A stretch of DNA of 64,000 bases from Prochlorococcus marinus str. MIT 9301 (GTDB lineage Bacteria > Cyanobacteriota > Cyanobacteriia > PCC-6307 > Cyanobiaceae): contig NC_009091.1 in NCBI RefSeq assembly GCF_000015965.1, positions 1,302,001-1,366,000 on the forward strand, read 5' to 3'. The notes beneath the pieces were generated by a model, which saw only the letters and a program-made list of their open reading frames with translations, ran no database searches and was not told the origin of the DNA. Each line of letters starts with the position of its first letter. The first letter of the stretch is position 1. A program made the translations under genes and the position numbers. Below are positions 49,101-61,726 of the stretch, one piece after another.

Positions 49101-50087
49101 TCACTCTATCCATCTATCTTCACCAGTAAATATAAGAACAGATCCACAATCAATAGACCCTACAGTTTGTCTATCGTAACCAACATCAACAGCATATTTA
49201 AAATTGAATATTTGAGCTTTATTTTTATCACTTAAATTCCAGCATTTTTCTTCATCAAGGAGACTAAGAGGGTAAATAATTATATCGCCTGATTTTGTGT
49301 AATATTTATTTCCTGTTTCGTCTGGATATTCTCCCGGTCCTAAAGCAGCTTTGAATATAGCGAAATATGTATCATCCTCCAATTGCAAAACATCATTTTT
49401 TTCAGGTTGCCATTTTTCCTTATTTTCATAATCATCAATAACTTCTAGAGGATCGCCAATAAAATATACGCCTTTAGGCAAACATCTTTGCTCATAAATT
49501 ATTTCTGTATATTTCTTTCCATTTTTTTGGGCTTCTTTTTGATATTTTTTGGAAGCTTTTTTAGCTAATTCATATGATGGAAAATGTTCTTCAGAATAAT
49601 TACCAGCCATGTTAGCCGCCTCAAGAAAATACCAATCTGGTGCCGGTTGTGTCCCTTTTAAAAGATAAAACTTTTCGTTTAAAAGGAGTGCATTAAACAA
49701 GCCTTTTTCTATCAGAAAATTTACAGCTAAAATACATTCTTTACAAGCAACTGCAATTGCAAGTGCTATTGGCAAAAATAAAGTGACAATATAATTTGTA
49801 CTTTGGTTAAATTTTAAAACTACAAAAGCAATAATTAATGACCACGCAATTATGTATAAAGTTTTTTTCAGTAACCCAGAAACTTTGTAGTTTTGAAGGT
49901 TAGTAAATTTAATAAATTTATTTATTCTTCCTTCACCAAAAGAGAAAGATAATCTATACACAAAAACATGAAGAAGGAAAATAAAAATGAAAGGATAAAA
50001 TTTAATATAAAAAGAATATATTAAAAGCCCTAAAGCTACAAAATCAAGAATGTCTATAGATGGAAAAAAAAGCTTTTTAAAATTCAT
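49101..50087 (-). CDS. Hypothetical membrane protein, 328 aa
   Basis: About five helices in the first 130 residues (FVALGLLIYSFYIKFYPFIF, TLYIIAWSLIIAFVVLKF, YIVTLFLPIALAIAVACKEC) followed by a soluble domain of about 200 residues with aromatic motifs (APDWYFLEAANMAGNYSEEH, GPGEYPDETGNKYYTKSG, VDVGYDRQTVGSIDCG). No family recognised. 21 nt downstream of the 50109 gene on the same strand. Confidence 0.65.
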   Translation of the reverse strand: MNFKKLFFPSIDILDFVALGLLIYSFYIKFYPFIFIFLLHVFVYRLSFSFGEGRINKFIKFTNLQNYKVSGLLKKTLYIIAWSLIIAFVVLKFNQSTNYIVTLFLPIALAIAVACKECILAVNFLIEKGLFNALLLNEKFYLLKGTQPAPDWYFLEAANMAGNYSEEHFPSYELAKKASKKYQKEAQKNGKKYTEIIYEQRCLPKGVYFIGDPLEVIDDYENKEKWQPEKNDVLQLEDDTYFAIFKAALGPGEYPDETGNKYYTKSGDIIIYPLSLLDEEKCWNLSDKNKAQIFNFKYAVDVGYDRQTVGSIDCGSVLIFTGEDRWIE

Positions 50088-50108
50088 TTGCCCAATATAT
50101 TTTTGAAA

Positions 50109-50603
50109 TTAAAACATTTGATCTGCAAGCATATTAGTACTGGTTTCTCTCGTAAAGTTTATCCCTTTTATTTCTAGTGAAGATCTGACTAATTCCCAAG
50201 CCACAAAATATCCCTTTGCTAACTCTTTCTGAGAAATTGATTTGGAGAGCGATAAGAATTCTTTTGTAATTGGATCAAGTTTAGAGAAATCTCCTTCTAT
50301 TGAAATTTCGTTAATATCTGATCCAATATTAATTTCTAAACATTTTGAGCTTAATAATAAACCAATTACAAAATTCAAACGGGTAGCCTCACTTGCCCAT
50401 TTCTCCGAATTTTTCATATTGGGAAATGGTGGATAACTATTCATAAGATTATCGGCTATTTTCTTACCAAAAGTATTTCCATCAGTAACTATAAAATCTA
50501 TCTGATCCCATCTTCTATTTAAGCCGCGTCGGATATTTTTACGAATAGTTCGAAAAATATGCCATACAACTAAACCAATAATAATAATTGCAATTATTTG
50601 CAT
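50109..50603 (-). CDS. Hypothetical protein with N-terminal anchor, 164 aa
   Basis: One helix at the N terminus (MQIIAIIIIGLVVWHIF), a basic RTIRKNIRRGLNRRW stretch, then a soluble helical domain. Probably co-expressed with the 328-residue membrane protein. Unknown function. Confidence 0.62.
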   Translation of the reverse strand: MQIIAIIIIGLVVWHIFRTIRKNIRRGLNRRWDQIDFIVTDGNTFGKKIADNLMNSYPPFPNMKNSEKWASEATRLNFVIGLLLSSKCLEINIGSDINEISIEGDFSKLDPITKEFLSLSKSISQKELAKGYFVAWELVRSSLEIKGINFTRETSTNMLADQMF

Positions 50604-50737
50604 AGTAATTTTTTAAATAAATTTCTGAAGAAGATTAAATCATTAAGAAGAACAAGGTTACCCCCATACCCCCTTCGAATTTTCAAAGAAATTTAAAAGA
50701 TTAATAACAACCTATCTAATAACTAAATAAAAAACAA

Positions 50738-51058
50738 ATGGACAGAACACAACAAATAAAAGAAGCTCACCCTTGGCTTTCCTACGACGAAGTAGTGAAG
50801 GTTCTTCTCTATCATCATCAGGGTTCAATGTGGGTACAGAACCTTCAGAGAGACAAGCTTGAGAGGTCGATGGAAGCGTTTACAAAGCTCGTTAAATCTA
50901 AGAGTATAAAAGCCCTTAAACCCTTTGTAGAGTACGTTCTAGACGTGTACTACAACGGTGTAGATGAGTATGGCAATCAGATAGAAGAATCAAGTAGAGA
51001 AGAGCCTTTCGAGCGTAGATGGGATAAAGCAAGAGCTATCCTTTTGAAGAGCAAATAA
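50738..51058 (+). CDS. Hypothetical protein, 106 aa
   Basis: Soluble, helical and basic: AHPWLSYDEVVKVLLYHHQG, ERSMEAFTKLVKSKSIKALK, then an acidic end region ESSREEPFERRWDKARAILL. GC content is somewhat higher than the flanking genes. No family recognised. It precedes the SOS-box gene by 61 nt on the same strand. Confidence 0.62.
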   Translation: MDRTQQIKEAHPWLSYDEVVKVLLYHHQGSMWVQNLQRDKLERSMEAFTKLVKSKSIKALKPFVEYVLDVYYNGVDEYGNQIEESSREEPFERRWDKARAILLKSK

Positions 51059-51063
51059 GCTTG

Positions 51064-51118
51064 TTGACTCTTGCCCTTTACCGATGCTATAAATATTAGT
51101 ACACTTGTACTATATAAT
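51064..51118 (+). promoter_or_regulatory. Promoter with exact cyanobacterial LexA-type (SOS) box
   Basis: -35 TTGACT (51064-51069), 18-nt spacer, -10 TATAAA (51088-51093). AGTACACTTGTACT (51098-51111) is an exact match to the cyanobacterial LexA consensus AGTACWNWTGTACT and would cover the start of transcription. The next ATG is at 51120. No other copy of this box was noticed in the window. Confidence 0.75.
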
Positions 51119-51119
51119 T

Positions 51120-51347
51120 ATGGAGGACTTGCAGGAATGGGATTATCTAGAGGACGAAATATTGGTAAGAAAACGACGGAAGATTTGTATTACTTGCAAT
51201 CACTTCAGGTACAGCACGACAAGTTCTTGTGTCACCATCCTTACCTGTCCCTTTCATCAAAAACTTATTCCTCAAGGAGATCATCTCATTAAAGGATGTA
51301 GATATTGGAGAGAGAACAGCAGAATATTTGCTCCAGAAGCAGCTTGA
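51120..51347 (+). CDS. SOS-box-controlled cysteine-rich protein, 75 aa
   Basis: ATG 51120 (a TTG at 51105 falls inside the LexA box and is unlikely). An acidic start (MEDLQEWDYLEDEILV), a basic patch RKRRK, then CITCNHFRYSTTSSC, CPFHQ and GCRYW: five cysteines and histidines for a zinc-binding fold. Small LexA-controlled proteins often stop cell division or aid repair, but nothing in the sequence shows which. Two more frames overlap it and are taken as shadows. Confidence 0.65.
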   Translation: MEDLQEWDYLEDEILVRKRRKICITCNHFRYSTTSSCVTILTCPFHQKLIPQGDHLIKGCRYWRENSRIFAPEAA

Positions 51348-51413
51348 GGATCTGGTACGTAGTTCTATAGAGAGAGCATTCAACCTAGTCTATGACTGGG
51401 TTTTACATGCCTA

Positions 51414-51446
51414 GCTGGTATAAATTTGACAATCTGCTGGTATAAA
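51414..51446. repeat. Direct repeat GCTGGTATAAA x2
   Basis: Two copies of GCTGGTATAAA at 51414-51424 and 51436-51446, 22 bp apart (two helical turns), just after the cysteine-rich gene. In inverted orientation relative to the doubled CCATACCAGCA at 51622. Confidence 0.7.
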
Positions 51447-51621
51447 AGACTCTCTCATTCCCTGAAAAGCATTGCAAATACAAGGTTTGTTAATTTCAAA
51501 AAAAGTTTACTTCAAGCGATCTGTTTCTATATTTTTCTAAACTTTCTTAGACCAAATATCTTCGATAAACTAAACAAAACGCTTTGGATTTAGCTGACTT
51601 TCTAAAAAAGTTAACAAAATG
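51447..51621. other. Gene-free segment between inverted repeat pairs
   Basis: No gene seen in about 175 bp. It may be the scar or boundary region of the 47.4-51.6 kb block. Confidence 0.4.
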
Positions 51622-51643
51622 CCATACCAGCACCATACCAGCA
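51622..51643. repeat. Tandem CCATACCAGCA x2
   Basis: Two head-to-tail copies of CCATACCAGCA (51622-51632 and 51633-51643), 26 nt before the EVE gene. Their reverse complement shares GCTGGTAT with the pair at 51414-51446. Confidence 0.75.
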
Positions 51644-51669
51644 GCCCTAATTCCCGCAAATTATAGACT

Positions 51670-52128
51670 ATGACTGAACCTAATTACTGGCTAATGAAAA
51701 GTGAGCCTGATGCTTACAGCATAGATACTTTAAAAAATGACGGTGTAACTTTATGGGATGGAATAAGAAATTATCAGGCTCGAAATTTTATGAGAAAAAT
51801 GAATAAAGGAGATAAAGTGTTTTTCTATCATTCGAATTGTAAACCCCCAGGTATTGTGGGACTTATGGAGGTAATAGATCTAAATATTGTTGATCCTACT
51901 CAATTTGATCAAGATTCAAAATATTTTGATCCAAAATCGAAACCTGATAATCCGAGGTGGGATTGTGTAAAAGTAGAATATAAATTTAAATCAGATAAGA
52001 TTTTAAGTTTACCTGAATTAAAGATTTTATTTAATGAGGATGAGTTATTAGTCGTAAAAAAAGGAAATAGGTTATCTATATTACCTGTCAGAAATGATAC
52101 TGCAAAAATACTACTAGAAAAAATATAA
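51670..52128 (+). CDS. EVE-domain protein
   Basis: A 152-residue EVE (DUF55) protein, a PUA-like fold that binds modified bases in nucleic acids. Signature YWLMKSEPDAYSIDTL, LWDGIRNYQARNFMRKM, GDKVFFYHSNCKPPGIVG and later PRWDCVKVEY. Complete. Modified-base target unknown. Confidence 0.9.
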   Translation: MTEPNYWLMKSEPDAYSIDTLKNDGVTLWDGIRNYQARNFMRKMNKGDKVFFYHSNCKPPGIVGLMEVIDLNIVDPTQFDQDSKYFDPKSKPDNPRWDCVKVEYKFKSDKILSLPELKILFNEDELLVVKKGNRLSILPVRNDTAKILLEKI

Positions 52129-52135
52129 AAAATTT

Positions 52136-52387
52136 TTAATCCTTAAAATTCATTGAAAACATATTGCCAATATAAAGTCTCGTTAAATCCCTATTTTGAA
52201 ATCCTTTTTGCATCAAAAATCCAGCAATAGCGGCTTGTAGTATTCTGTATTGATCCCAGTTAGGATGATCCTCCACAAATTCTTTCATAGCCTTTTGAAG
52301 ATTTTCTTGAAGTTCACATTTGAAACTTATTACTTCATCTTTATGATTTAATACTTTTGAATTTTTGTCGTAATTTAACTCTTGCAT
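52136..52387 (-). CDS. DUF2811-family protein
   Basis: An 83-residue cyanobacterial protein: ISFKCELQENLQKAMKEFVE, then HPNWDQYRILQAAIAGFLMQ-KG, as in DUF2811. Predicted all helical. Function unknown. Tail-to-tail with the EVE gene. Confidence 0.8.
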   Translation of the reverse strand: MQELNYDKNSKVLNHKDEVISFKCELQENLQKAMKEFVEDHPNWDQYRILQAAIAGFLMQKGFQNRDLTRLYIGNMFSMNFKD

Positions 52388-52700
52388 GTTGAAAAAAGTT
52401 TATTGGAATTTAATTCTACAAAATGTAGTTTTCTCCAAAATTACTGAATCGTCAACAAGCATTATTAAGAGACAGTCTCAGGTTATAGAATAATGAGAAT
52501 TCAGTCATAAATAGGGGATTCAGAAAAATCAATTTTATAAATTTAAATATTACTTAAATATAAAGATTTATATAAAATCAGAAGTTTTCCACATGGTTAA
52601 GATCATCAGATATTTTTTTTTTAAATACTGTGGAAAAGTTGTGAAAAATTTTTTTTGGGAAGGGGAAATTTTTTCAAAAATTTCCAATTTTATTTATCTT
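52388..52700. other. AT-rich gap of 313 bp
   Basis: No gene. A near-perfect inverted repeat GGAAATTTTT/AAAAATTTCC (52663-52684 region) lies just after the stop of the DUF1818 gene and may be its terminator. Confidence 0.5.
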
Positions 52701-53072
52701 TCAATCCATTGATTCCCACATGTTTTTTATTTCATAAAATAAATTTTGTGCTATTGGTATCGGCCAATACATTTCGAAGGATCTAGTTTGGTCTTGACTT
52801 TCAAAAACAAACCTTAAACTCCATTCATTTTTTTTTCCTTCTAAGTGGATATACCAAGGTAATTGTTCTAATTCTAAAGTAATAGATTCTTCATCCATTA
52901 GTTCATCTTTGATAACTAATAGTTGTTCATTAATTCTTAAGAGTAGAAGGTACAGTGAATTGAATTCACTTTTTTGTAACTCTATTGACCAATCGTCTAC
53001 ACCAATTAAAAAGCAAAATTTGCCTTTTTTTAAATCTTTAAGTAATCTCCATCTTTTTTGGTCTTTTACCAA
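52701..53072 (-). CDS. DUF1818-family protein
   Basis: A 123-residue cyanobacterial and plastid-lineage protein: GWRLLKD-like start (KRWRLLKDLKKGKFCFLIG), DDWSIELQKSEFNSLYLLLL, EQLPWYIHLEGKKNEWSLRF and a final MYWPIP. Function unknown. It starts (TTG) two bases after the rpoZ stop, so it is in one unit with rpoZ. Confidence 0.82.
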   Translation of the reverse strand: MVKDQKRWRLLKDLKKGKFCFLIGVDDWSIELQKSEFNSLYLLLLRINEQLLVIKDELMDEESITLELEQLPWYIHLEGKKNEWSLRFVFESQDQTRSFEMYWPIPIAQNLFYEIKNMWESMD

Positions 53073-53074
53073 AA

Positions 53075-53311
53075 TTAGCCTGGAAGTAAATCTGGTTGAT
53101 CTTGCTCATCACTTAGTTCAATAATTGACCTTTGAACGGGTTTAATAGTTGATTCTTCTAATAAGCCATCAAAATCATCAAAACGTCTTTGTTTAGCTCT
53201 GAAAGCAATTCTGACTGTAGTTAAATATCTATTAGTTGATTTTCTTATCAAGCTCTCACCTCTCTTTGCAAGATCATTAGAATCAATTCCTGCATTGTTA
53301 GATATGTTCAT
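53075..53311 (-). CDS. rpoZ: RNA polymerase omega subunit
   Basis: A 78-residue cyanobacterial omega: [34 protein letters not shown] matches the core helix that grips the beta' subunit, and the acidic tail is usual. Aids RNA polymerase assembly and, in cyanobacteria, sigma factor recruitment. Confidence 0.9.
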   Translation of the reverse strand: MNISNNAGIDSNDLAKRGESLIRKSTNRYLTTVRIAFRAKQRRFDDFDGLLEESTIKPVQRSIIELSDEQDQPDLLPG

Positions 53312-53408
53312 TAAAAAAATTTTTTACTATAAGATGTATTTTACAATTTATTCGACCATTTCAAAACATAAATTACAAAAAGAACTTAATTGATTTAAAT
53401 AATTTCAT

Positions 53409-54977
53409 ATGGAAGAAAGTTTATCTGGAACACTTGCTATCGATTTAGGGAACACTAATACTGTTGTTGCTTTTCAAGATCAAAAAGATATAAATTCTGT
53501 TTTAGTTGAAATACCAAATATTACATCATCTCCAGGAGTTGTTCCTTCAGCAGTTTGGTTTGAGGAACCTTCAAAGATTACAAAAATTGGTATTAGTGCT
53601 CTAAAAATGAGGGATAACTCAAATTCTGATTTATTTTTTCATTCGAACTTTAAAAGATTAATTGGAAATTCTATTGAAAAAATTAACCAAAAAAATATTT
53701 TAAATCCTAATGAATGTGGCGAAAAATTTTTTCAAATTTTATGGGCAAACATTCCGCAAAAGTATGAGATTAAAAGACTTGTTTTAACTGCTCCCATAGA
53801 TACATATAGGGGATACAGAGAATGGTTAGTTAACCTTTGCGAGGAAATATCTGTAGATGAAATAGCCCTTGTTGATGAGCCTACTGCGGCAAGTTTAGGA
53901 ATAAATGTACCATTTGGCTCAAAAATAATGACATTAGATATTGGAGGAAGTACAGTCGATATGAATATAGTCAAAATAGAGGGAGGAGAGGGAAAATCTG
54001 GTCCAATCGCTGAACTATTAAAATTTAAAGGTAATGATGTAAGCTCAATTTCAAAACAAAAAATAAGGTGTGCTGAAATAATTGGGAAAGCAGGTTCAAA
54101 AATTGGTGGGAAAGATATTGATCAATGGATCGTTGATTATTTTATTCCAGGTCATAACTATATTAATAATCTTTCTAAAGCAGAAAAAATAAAATGTAAA
54201 CTCAGCTCATCTGTAATCAAATATGAAACTAAATATCCAATAAAATTATTTACTGAAAAAAATAACGAAAGTGAATTTTATCTTAGTAAAGAAATATTTG
54301 AGAAAATACTCATTGAAAATAATTTTCTTAATCACCTTAACTCTTTACTAAAAGATTTATTAAATCAAGCAAGAGGTAAATTTTGCACAGTTGAAGACTT
54401 AAATGCAATAGTTTTGGTTGGTGGAGGAACTCAAATACCATTGATTAAAGAATGGATAACAAAAAAAATTCCAAAAATTCAAATAAAATCGCCACCCCCT
54501 ATTGAATCAATAGCTTTGGGAGCTTTAGCGATGACCCCGGGAGTAAAAATTAAAGATATTTTAAACAAAGGGTTATCTATAAGATTATTTAATAAAAGAG
54601 AGCAAAAACACTTTTGGCATCCTATTTTTTGCAAAGGTCAAACATGGCCAACAGAAAAACCCTTTAAACTGATCCTTCAAGCCAGTAAAAACAATCAGAA
54701 AATATTCGAAATAGTAATTGGAGAGACACAAAAAGAAAGAGCATATGATGTTATTTTCGAAAATGGATTACCAAAGTTATCAGAGATTCAAAATGAAGAA
54801 GAAATTATAAAATGGGGCAAAAAACCACTCAAAATAGTATTAAAAAATAAATCTAATATTGGAGAAGATACTTTAAAACTTTTTTTTAAAATTACGAAAA
54901 ATGCCGATTTATTGGTTAAGTGTTTTGATGTTAAAGATGAATTTTTTGGAGAATATAATTTAGGAAATATCTATTGA
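53409..54977 (+). CDS. Hsp70-family protein (DnaK-like), 522 aa
   Basis: The ATPase domain is clear: LAIDLGNTNTVVAF (phosphate 1), LVDEPTAASLGINVPFGSKIMTLDIGGSTVDM (connect and phosphate 2) and IVLVGGGTQIPLI (adenosine). It is shorter than DnaK (about 630) with a reduced, divergent C-terminal substrate region and no lid-type end. Cyanobacteria carry several such DnaK paralogues; I therefore give no dnaK symbol. Chaperone role is by homology. Confidence 0.85.
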   Translation: MEESLSGTLAIDLGNTNTVVAFQDQKDINSVLVEIPNITSSPGVVPSAVWFEEPSKITKIGISALKMRDNSNSDLFFHSNFKRLIGNSIEKINQKNILNPNECGEKFFQILWANIPQKYEIKRLVLTAPIDTYRGYREWLVNLCEEISVDEIALVDEPTAASLGINVPFGSKIMTLDIGGSTVDMNIVKIEGGEGKSGPIAELLKFKGNDVSSISKQKIRCAEIIGKAGSKIGGKDIDQWIVDYFIPGHNYINNLSKAEKIKCKLSSSVIKYETKYPIKLFTEKNNESEFYLSKEIFEKILIENNFLNHLNSLLKDLLNQARGKFCTVEDLNAIVLVGGGTQIPLIKEWITKKIPKIQIKSPPPIESIALGALAMTPGVKIKDILNKGLSIRLFNKREQKHFWHPIFCKGQTWPTEKPFKLILQASKNNQKIFEIVIGETQKERAYDVIFENGLPKLSEIQNEEEIIKWGKKPLKIVLKNKSNIGEDTLKLFFKITKNADLLVKCFDVKDEFFGEYNLGNIY

Positions 54978-54984
54978 AAGATAG

Positions 54985-55521
54985 CTATTCAAGAAAAACT
55001 CCTTCCTCATTATCAACATTATTTAAACGTAAACTAATACTTTCTATTTTACTAGTTGGTACTTTTTTGCCACAAAAATCTGGCTGAATGGGTAATTCTC
55101 TATGACCTCTATCTACCATTACTAATAACATCACCCTTTGAGGTCTGCCCCATGAATATAAAGCATCCATTGCAGCTCTAATTGTTCTACCTGTGTAAAT
55201 TACATCATCTATTAAAAGAATTTCTTTTTTCTCAATAGGAGTTGGAATATCAGCAGCTTGTATTAGTCGAGTTCCAACTCTATTTTGGTCATCTCTATAA
55301 AAAGTTGGATCAATTGTTCCTTTTCTAACTCTTAAACCTGTTCTTGAGAATAATTCCTTTGCTAGGACTTCGGTCAGAGGAATTCCTCTTGTCGGTATAC
55401 CAATCAATAAAAGGTTATCCAGTTTTTTTACTTTTTCGATAATTTCGCAAGTTAAACGCGAAATAGTTTTTCTAAGTTCAACTTCAGTAAGTATTACAAT
55501 CTTTTTTGAATTCTTGGACAT
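54985..55521 (-). CDS. pyrR: PyrR bifunctional regulator / uracil phosphoribosyltransferase
   Basis: A 178-residue PRTase: the PRPP loop ILLIDDVIYTGRTIRAAMDAL and the family RLTCEIIEK and LLLIGIPTRGIPL segments. In Firmicutes it binds pyr mRNA leaders; in cyanobacteria it may act mostly as the enzyme. Tail-to-tail with the Hsp70 gene, 7 nt apart. Confidence 0.92.
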   Translation of the reverse strand: MSKNSKKIVILTEVELRKTISRLTCEIIEKVKKLDNLLLIGIPTRGIPLTEVLAKELFSRTGLRVRKGTIDPTFYRDDQNRVGTRLIQAADIPTPIEKKEILLIDDVIYTGRTIRAAMDALYSWGRPQRVMLLVMVDRGHRELPIQPDFCGKKVPTSKIESISLRLNNVDNEEGVFLE

Positions 55522-55658
55522 GATTTATCAAGAAATAAAATTAATCTAATATTTTCATAAATTAGCAAAAGCTAACTATGTTAAATATAAATTGTTAAAG
55601 AGTAACGTTTGAAGCTAAATTTAAGATTGGATCAGTTAACAATGAATTTGATCTAAAT

Positions 55659-57281
55659 ATGTCAAAGATTAGCAGCAAAAATATAAAAAGTTTAAGTGTT
55701 CCTCAGAGCCCTGTAGTTCTTGCAATACTAGATGGTTGGGGATATCGAAAAGAAAAATCAGATAATGCTATAAAAAGTGCCAGTACACCAATCATGGACT
55801 CATTGTGGCATGCCTACCCTCATACCCTTATAAGTGCTAGCGGATCTGATGTAGGCCTCCCAGATGGTCAAATGGGCAATTCAGAGGTAGGGCACCTTAC
55901 CATTGGTTCGGGAAGAATAATACAACAAGAACTTGTAAGGATTTCAAATATTGTAAAAAATAATCAATTAGGCTTGGTCAATGAATTAAAAGAGATGGCT
56001 GCTTCATTAAAGAAAAATAATTCTACTTTGCATATCACGGGACTATGTTCTGATGGAGGAGTTCATAGTCATATTGATCATTTATTAGGTTTAATAAAAT
56101 GGGCATCTGATAATAAACTTAAAAAAGTTGCAATCCATATTATTACTGATGGTAGAGATACTCCTGCAAAAAGTGCTTTGAAATATTTAAATCAAATAGA
56201 ATCATGTATAAAAAAATATAACGTAGGCGAAATAGCTTCCATATGCGGAAGATACTGGATAATGGATAGAAATCTTTTATGGGATAGAACAGAAAAAGCA
56301 TATACTAATTTGACTGATCCAGATATTCAAATAACAAATTTTTCTCCCAAGGACTACATAGAAAAAAGTTATGCCAAAAACATAACCGATGAATTTATAG
56401 AGCCAATACGAATGTCTGAAAACTATCTTAAAGATGGAGATAGTTTAATTTGCTTTAATTTTCGTCCAGACAGAGCAAGACAAATAGTCAAAGCCCTTTC
56501 ACTCAATCAATTCTCAGACTTCGAAAGAAAAAATTATCCAAATCTAGAGTTTGTTACTTTTACTCAATATGATCCCAACTTTCCCGTTAAAGTTGCATTC
56601 CCTCCTGAATCACTCAATAATTTTATAGGCCAAATAGTTTCAGAAAACGGACTTAAACAATACAGAACTGCGGAAACTGAAAAATATCCTCACGTAACAT
56701 ACTTTTTCAATGGAGGAGTTGAAATACCCTTACCTGGAGAAGAGAGACATTTGATTCCATCTCCAAGAGTCGCAACCTATGATATGAAACCCGAAATGTC
56801 TGCTGAGGAATTAACTATTAGTTGCTCTAAAGCAATTAAAAGCGGGAATTATGCTTTTGTTGTAATCAATTTTGCCAATCCTGATATGGTTGGTCATACA
56901 GGCAACATGGATGCAACAATTAAAGCTATAGAAAAAGTAGATAAATGTATAGGTCAAATAGTTAATGCTACTGGAGAAATGGGCGGAAGCATTGTTATTA
57001 CAGCTGATCATGGTAACGCAGAGGTAATGAAAGGATCGGAAGGAGAACCATGGACAGCACACACAATAAATAAAGTTCCATTAATTTTGATTGAAGGTGA
57101 AAAAAGAAAAATACCAAATATGGGAAACGAAATTAATTTAAGAGAAAACGCGGGGCTAGCAGATATTGCTCCCACTTTATTGCAATTATTAAATCTACCA
57201 GTACCAGGAGAAATGACAGGCAAATCGCTTATTCAAGAAATTGAATTAAAGGGTTATAATAAGGTCGTTCAACACGTTTAG
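55659..57281 (+). CDS. gpmI: 2,3-bisphosphoglycerate-independent phosphoglycerate mutase
   Basis: Interconverts 3- and 2-phosphoglycerate. The phosphoserine loop [40 protein letters not shown] and the metal cluster VGHTGNMDA plus ITADHGNAE are all in place. Length 540 is a normal GpmI. secG follows after 22 nt on the same strand. Confidence 0.97.
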   Translation: MSKISSKNIKSLSVPQSPVVLAILDGWGYRKEKSDNAIKSASTPIMDSLWHAYPHTLISASGSDVGLPDGQMGNSEVGHLTIGSGRIIQQELVRISNIVKNNQLGLVNELKEMAASLKKNNSTLHITGLCSDGGVHSHIDHLLGLIKWASDNKLKKVAIHIITDGRDTPAKSALKYLNQIESCIKKYNVGEIASICGRYWIMDRNLLWDRTEKAYTNLTDPDIQITNFSPKDYIEKSYAKNITDEFIEPIRMSENYLKDGDSLICFNFRPDRARQIVKALSLNQFSDFERKNYPNLEFVTFTQYDPNFPVKVAFPPESLNNFIGQIVSENGLKQYRTAETEKYPHVTYFFNGGVEIPLPGEERHLIPSPRVATYDMKPEMSAEELTISCSKAIKSGNYAFVVINFANPDMVGHTGNMDATIKAIEKVDKCIGQIVNATGEMGGSIVITADHGNAEVMKGSEGEPWTAHTINKVPLILIEGEKRKIPNMGNEINLRENAGLADIAPTLLQLLNLPVPGEMTGKSLIQEIELKGYNKVVQHV

Positions 57282-57303
57282 AGTAAATAAAAGTTTTTAA
57301 GCA

Positions 57304-57531
57304 ATGATTCAAATTATTAGTTGGATTTGGGTATTTTCTGGAGTTCTTCTCATTCTCTTAGTTTTACTTCATAGTCCCAAAGGTGATGGAATGGGAGGAA
57401 TAGCCGCTAGTGGAAGCTCTATGTTCAACAGCGCAAGTAGTGCAGAAGCCTCTCTAAACAAAATAACTTGGACTTTTTTAGTGATATTTTTGTCTCTAGC
57501 AATTATTCTTAGCGCTGGTTGGATTTCATAA
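57304..57531 (+). CDS. secG: Protein-export membrane protein SecG
   Basis: A 75-residue two-helix SecYEG subunit: SWIWVFSGVLLILLVLLHSP, then KGDGMGGIAASGSSMFNSAS-SAEASLNKITW and a second helix. The GDGMGG and FNSASSAE loop is diagnostic. Likely read with gpmI. Confidence 0.93.
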   Translation: MIQIISWIWVFSGVLLILLVLLHSPKGDGMGGIAASGSSMFNSASSAEASLNKITWTFLVIFLSLAIILSAGWIS

Positions 57532-57540
57532 AACTTGAAA

Positions 57541-57567
57541 AAAGGGACCATTTTGAATGATCCCTTT
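57541..57567. terminator. Terminator between secG and groEL
   Basis: AAAGGGACCATT (57541-57552) with AATGATCCCTTT (57556-57567), one mismatch, loop TTG. On the minus strand it is followed by a T run (A at 57538-57543), so it terminates groEL best and may also stop secG transcripts. Confidence 0.85.
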
Positions 57568-57596
57568 CAAAAATTTATTGCAAACTATTGTTTAGT

Positions 57597-59261
<1,665 letters not shown>

Positions 59262-59284
59262 TTAATAATTTTTAAAAAAATACT

Positions 59285-59596
59285 TTAGCTTACTACAGCT
59301 AAAATATCCTTTTCTGAGAGTAAGACATATTCATCTCCTCCCAATTTGATGTCTGTGCCAGCATATTTGCTGTACAAAACTTTATCGCCAATACTCACTT
59401 CTGGAGTTTGTCGAGAACCATCGTCATTAAGTTTGCCAGGACCAACCTGAGCAACCTCTCCAACCTGTGGTTTTTCTTTAGCTGAATCAGGCAAAAGAAT
59501 GCCCCCAGCAGTTTTTTCCTCAGATGCGGAAACTTTAATAAATATTCTATCTCCCAGTGGTTTTACTGTAGAGACTGTAAGTGAAACAGCTGCCAT
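59285..59596 (-). CDS. groS: Co-chaperonin GroES
   Basis: 103 residues: [34 protein letters not shown] (mobile loop) and [29 protein letters not shown]. 50 nt upstream of groEL. No CIRCE repeat is present upstream. A GACGC/GCGTC hairpin at 59623-59635 lies in the leader. Confidence 0.96.
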
Positions 59597-59812
59597 AAAT
59601 TAATGGAGGATCATGATTGAGACGCTTTGCGTCATAAAAATAGAAAGAGAAATTCTCTATCCGTATCATCAACAACATAATCTGCAGAGCGGCAATTAAA
59701 CCATAGTTAAACTGTGCGGGTGGCCGAACCCATTTAACGAATCGACCCATAAGGTGGTAGTATTTTCGGATTATGAGCTGTTTAAAATCAGCTATTCATC
59801 ACCAATCAATAA

Positions 59813-61276
<1,464 letters not shown>

Positions 61277-61318
61277 ATATTTGAATATAAATATTTAACC
61301 TTCAATAATCTCAAAGTA

Positions 61319-61723
61319 ATGACAATTTCCCTAAAAGTTTTAGCTCCTAATAAAAATGTTTATCAAGGCGAAGCTGAAGAAGTAATCCTTCCTAGTACTA
61401 CTGGTCAACTTGGTATACTACCTGGACATATCTCTTTAGTTACTGCTATAGATATTGGTGTTTTAAGGGTTAGAATAAATTCCCAATGGAAATCAATAGC
61501 TCTAATGGGAGGCTTCGCTGAAATTGAATCAGATGAAGTCATAGTTTTAGTAAATAATGCTGAAATTGGATCTGAGATAAATGTTCAGAATGCTGAACAA
61601 GACCTTAAAGAAGCAAAATTAGCAATAAGCAAATTTTCTGAAAATGAAAAAAATCCAGAAAAAATTAAGGCCTTGAAAGAGGTTTCGAAGGCTGAGGCTA
61701 GGATTCAAGCTGCAAAAAACTAA
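61319..61723 (+). CDS. atpC: ATP synthase F1 epsilon subunit
   Basis: 134 residues: [44 protein letters not shown] is the beta-sandwich domain, and a helical C-terminal domain ([17 protein letters not shown]) that can regulate rotation. 42 nt after atpD. Confidence 0.96.
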   Translation: MTISLKVLAPNKNVYQGEAEEVILPSTTGQLGILPGHISLVTAIDIGVLRVRINSQWKSIALMGGFAEIESDEVIVLVNNAEIGSEINVQNAEQDLKEAKLAISKFSENEKNPEKIKALKEVSKAEARIQAAKN

Positions 61724-61726
61724 TAT

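Noticed and set aside
51071-51414. Alternative frames around the SOS-box gene
   Set aside because: They overlap the cysteine-rich frame, have no ordered cysteine pattern, and one spans the promoter and LexA box.
53409-54977. dnaK
   Set aside because: Too short and with a divergent C-terminal region; better treated as an Hsp70 paralogue.
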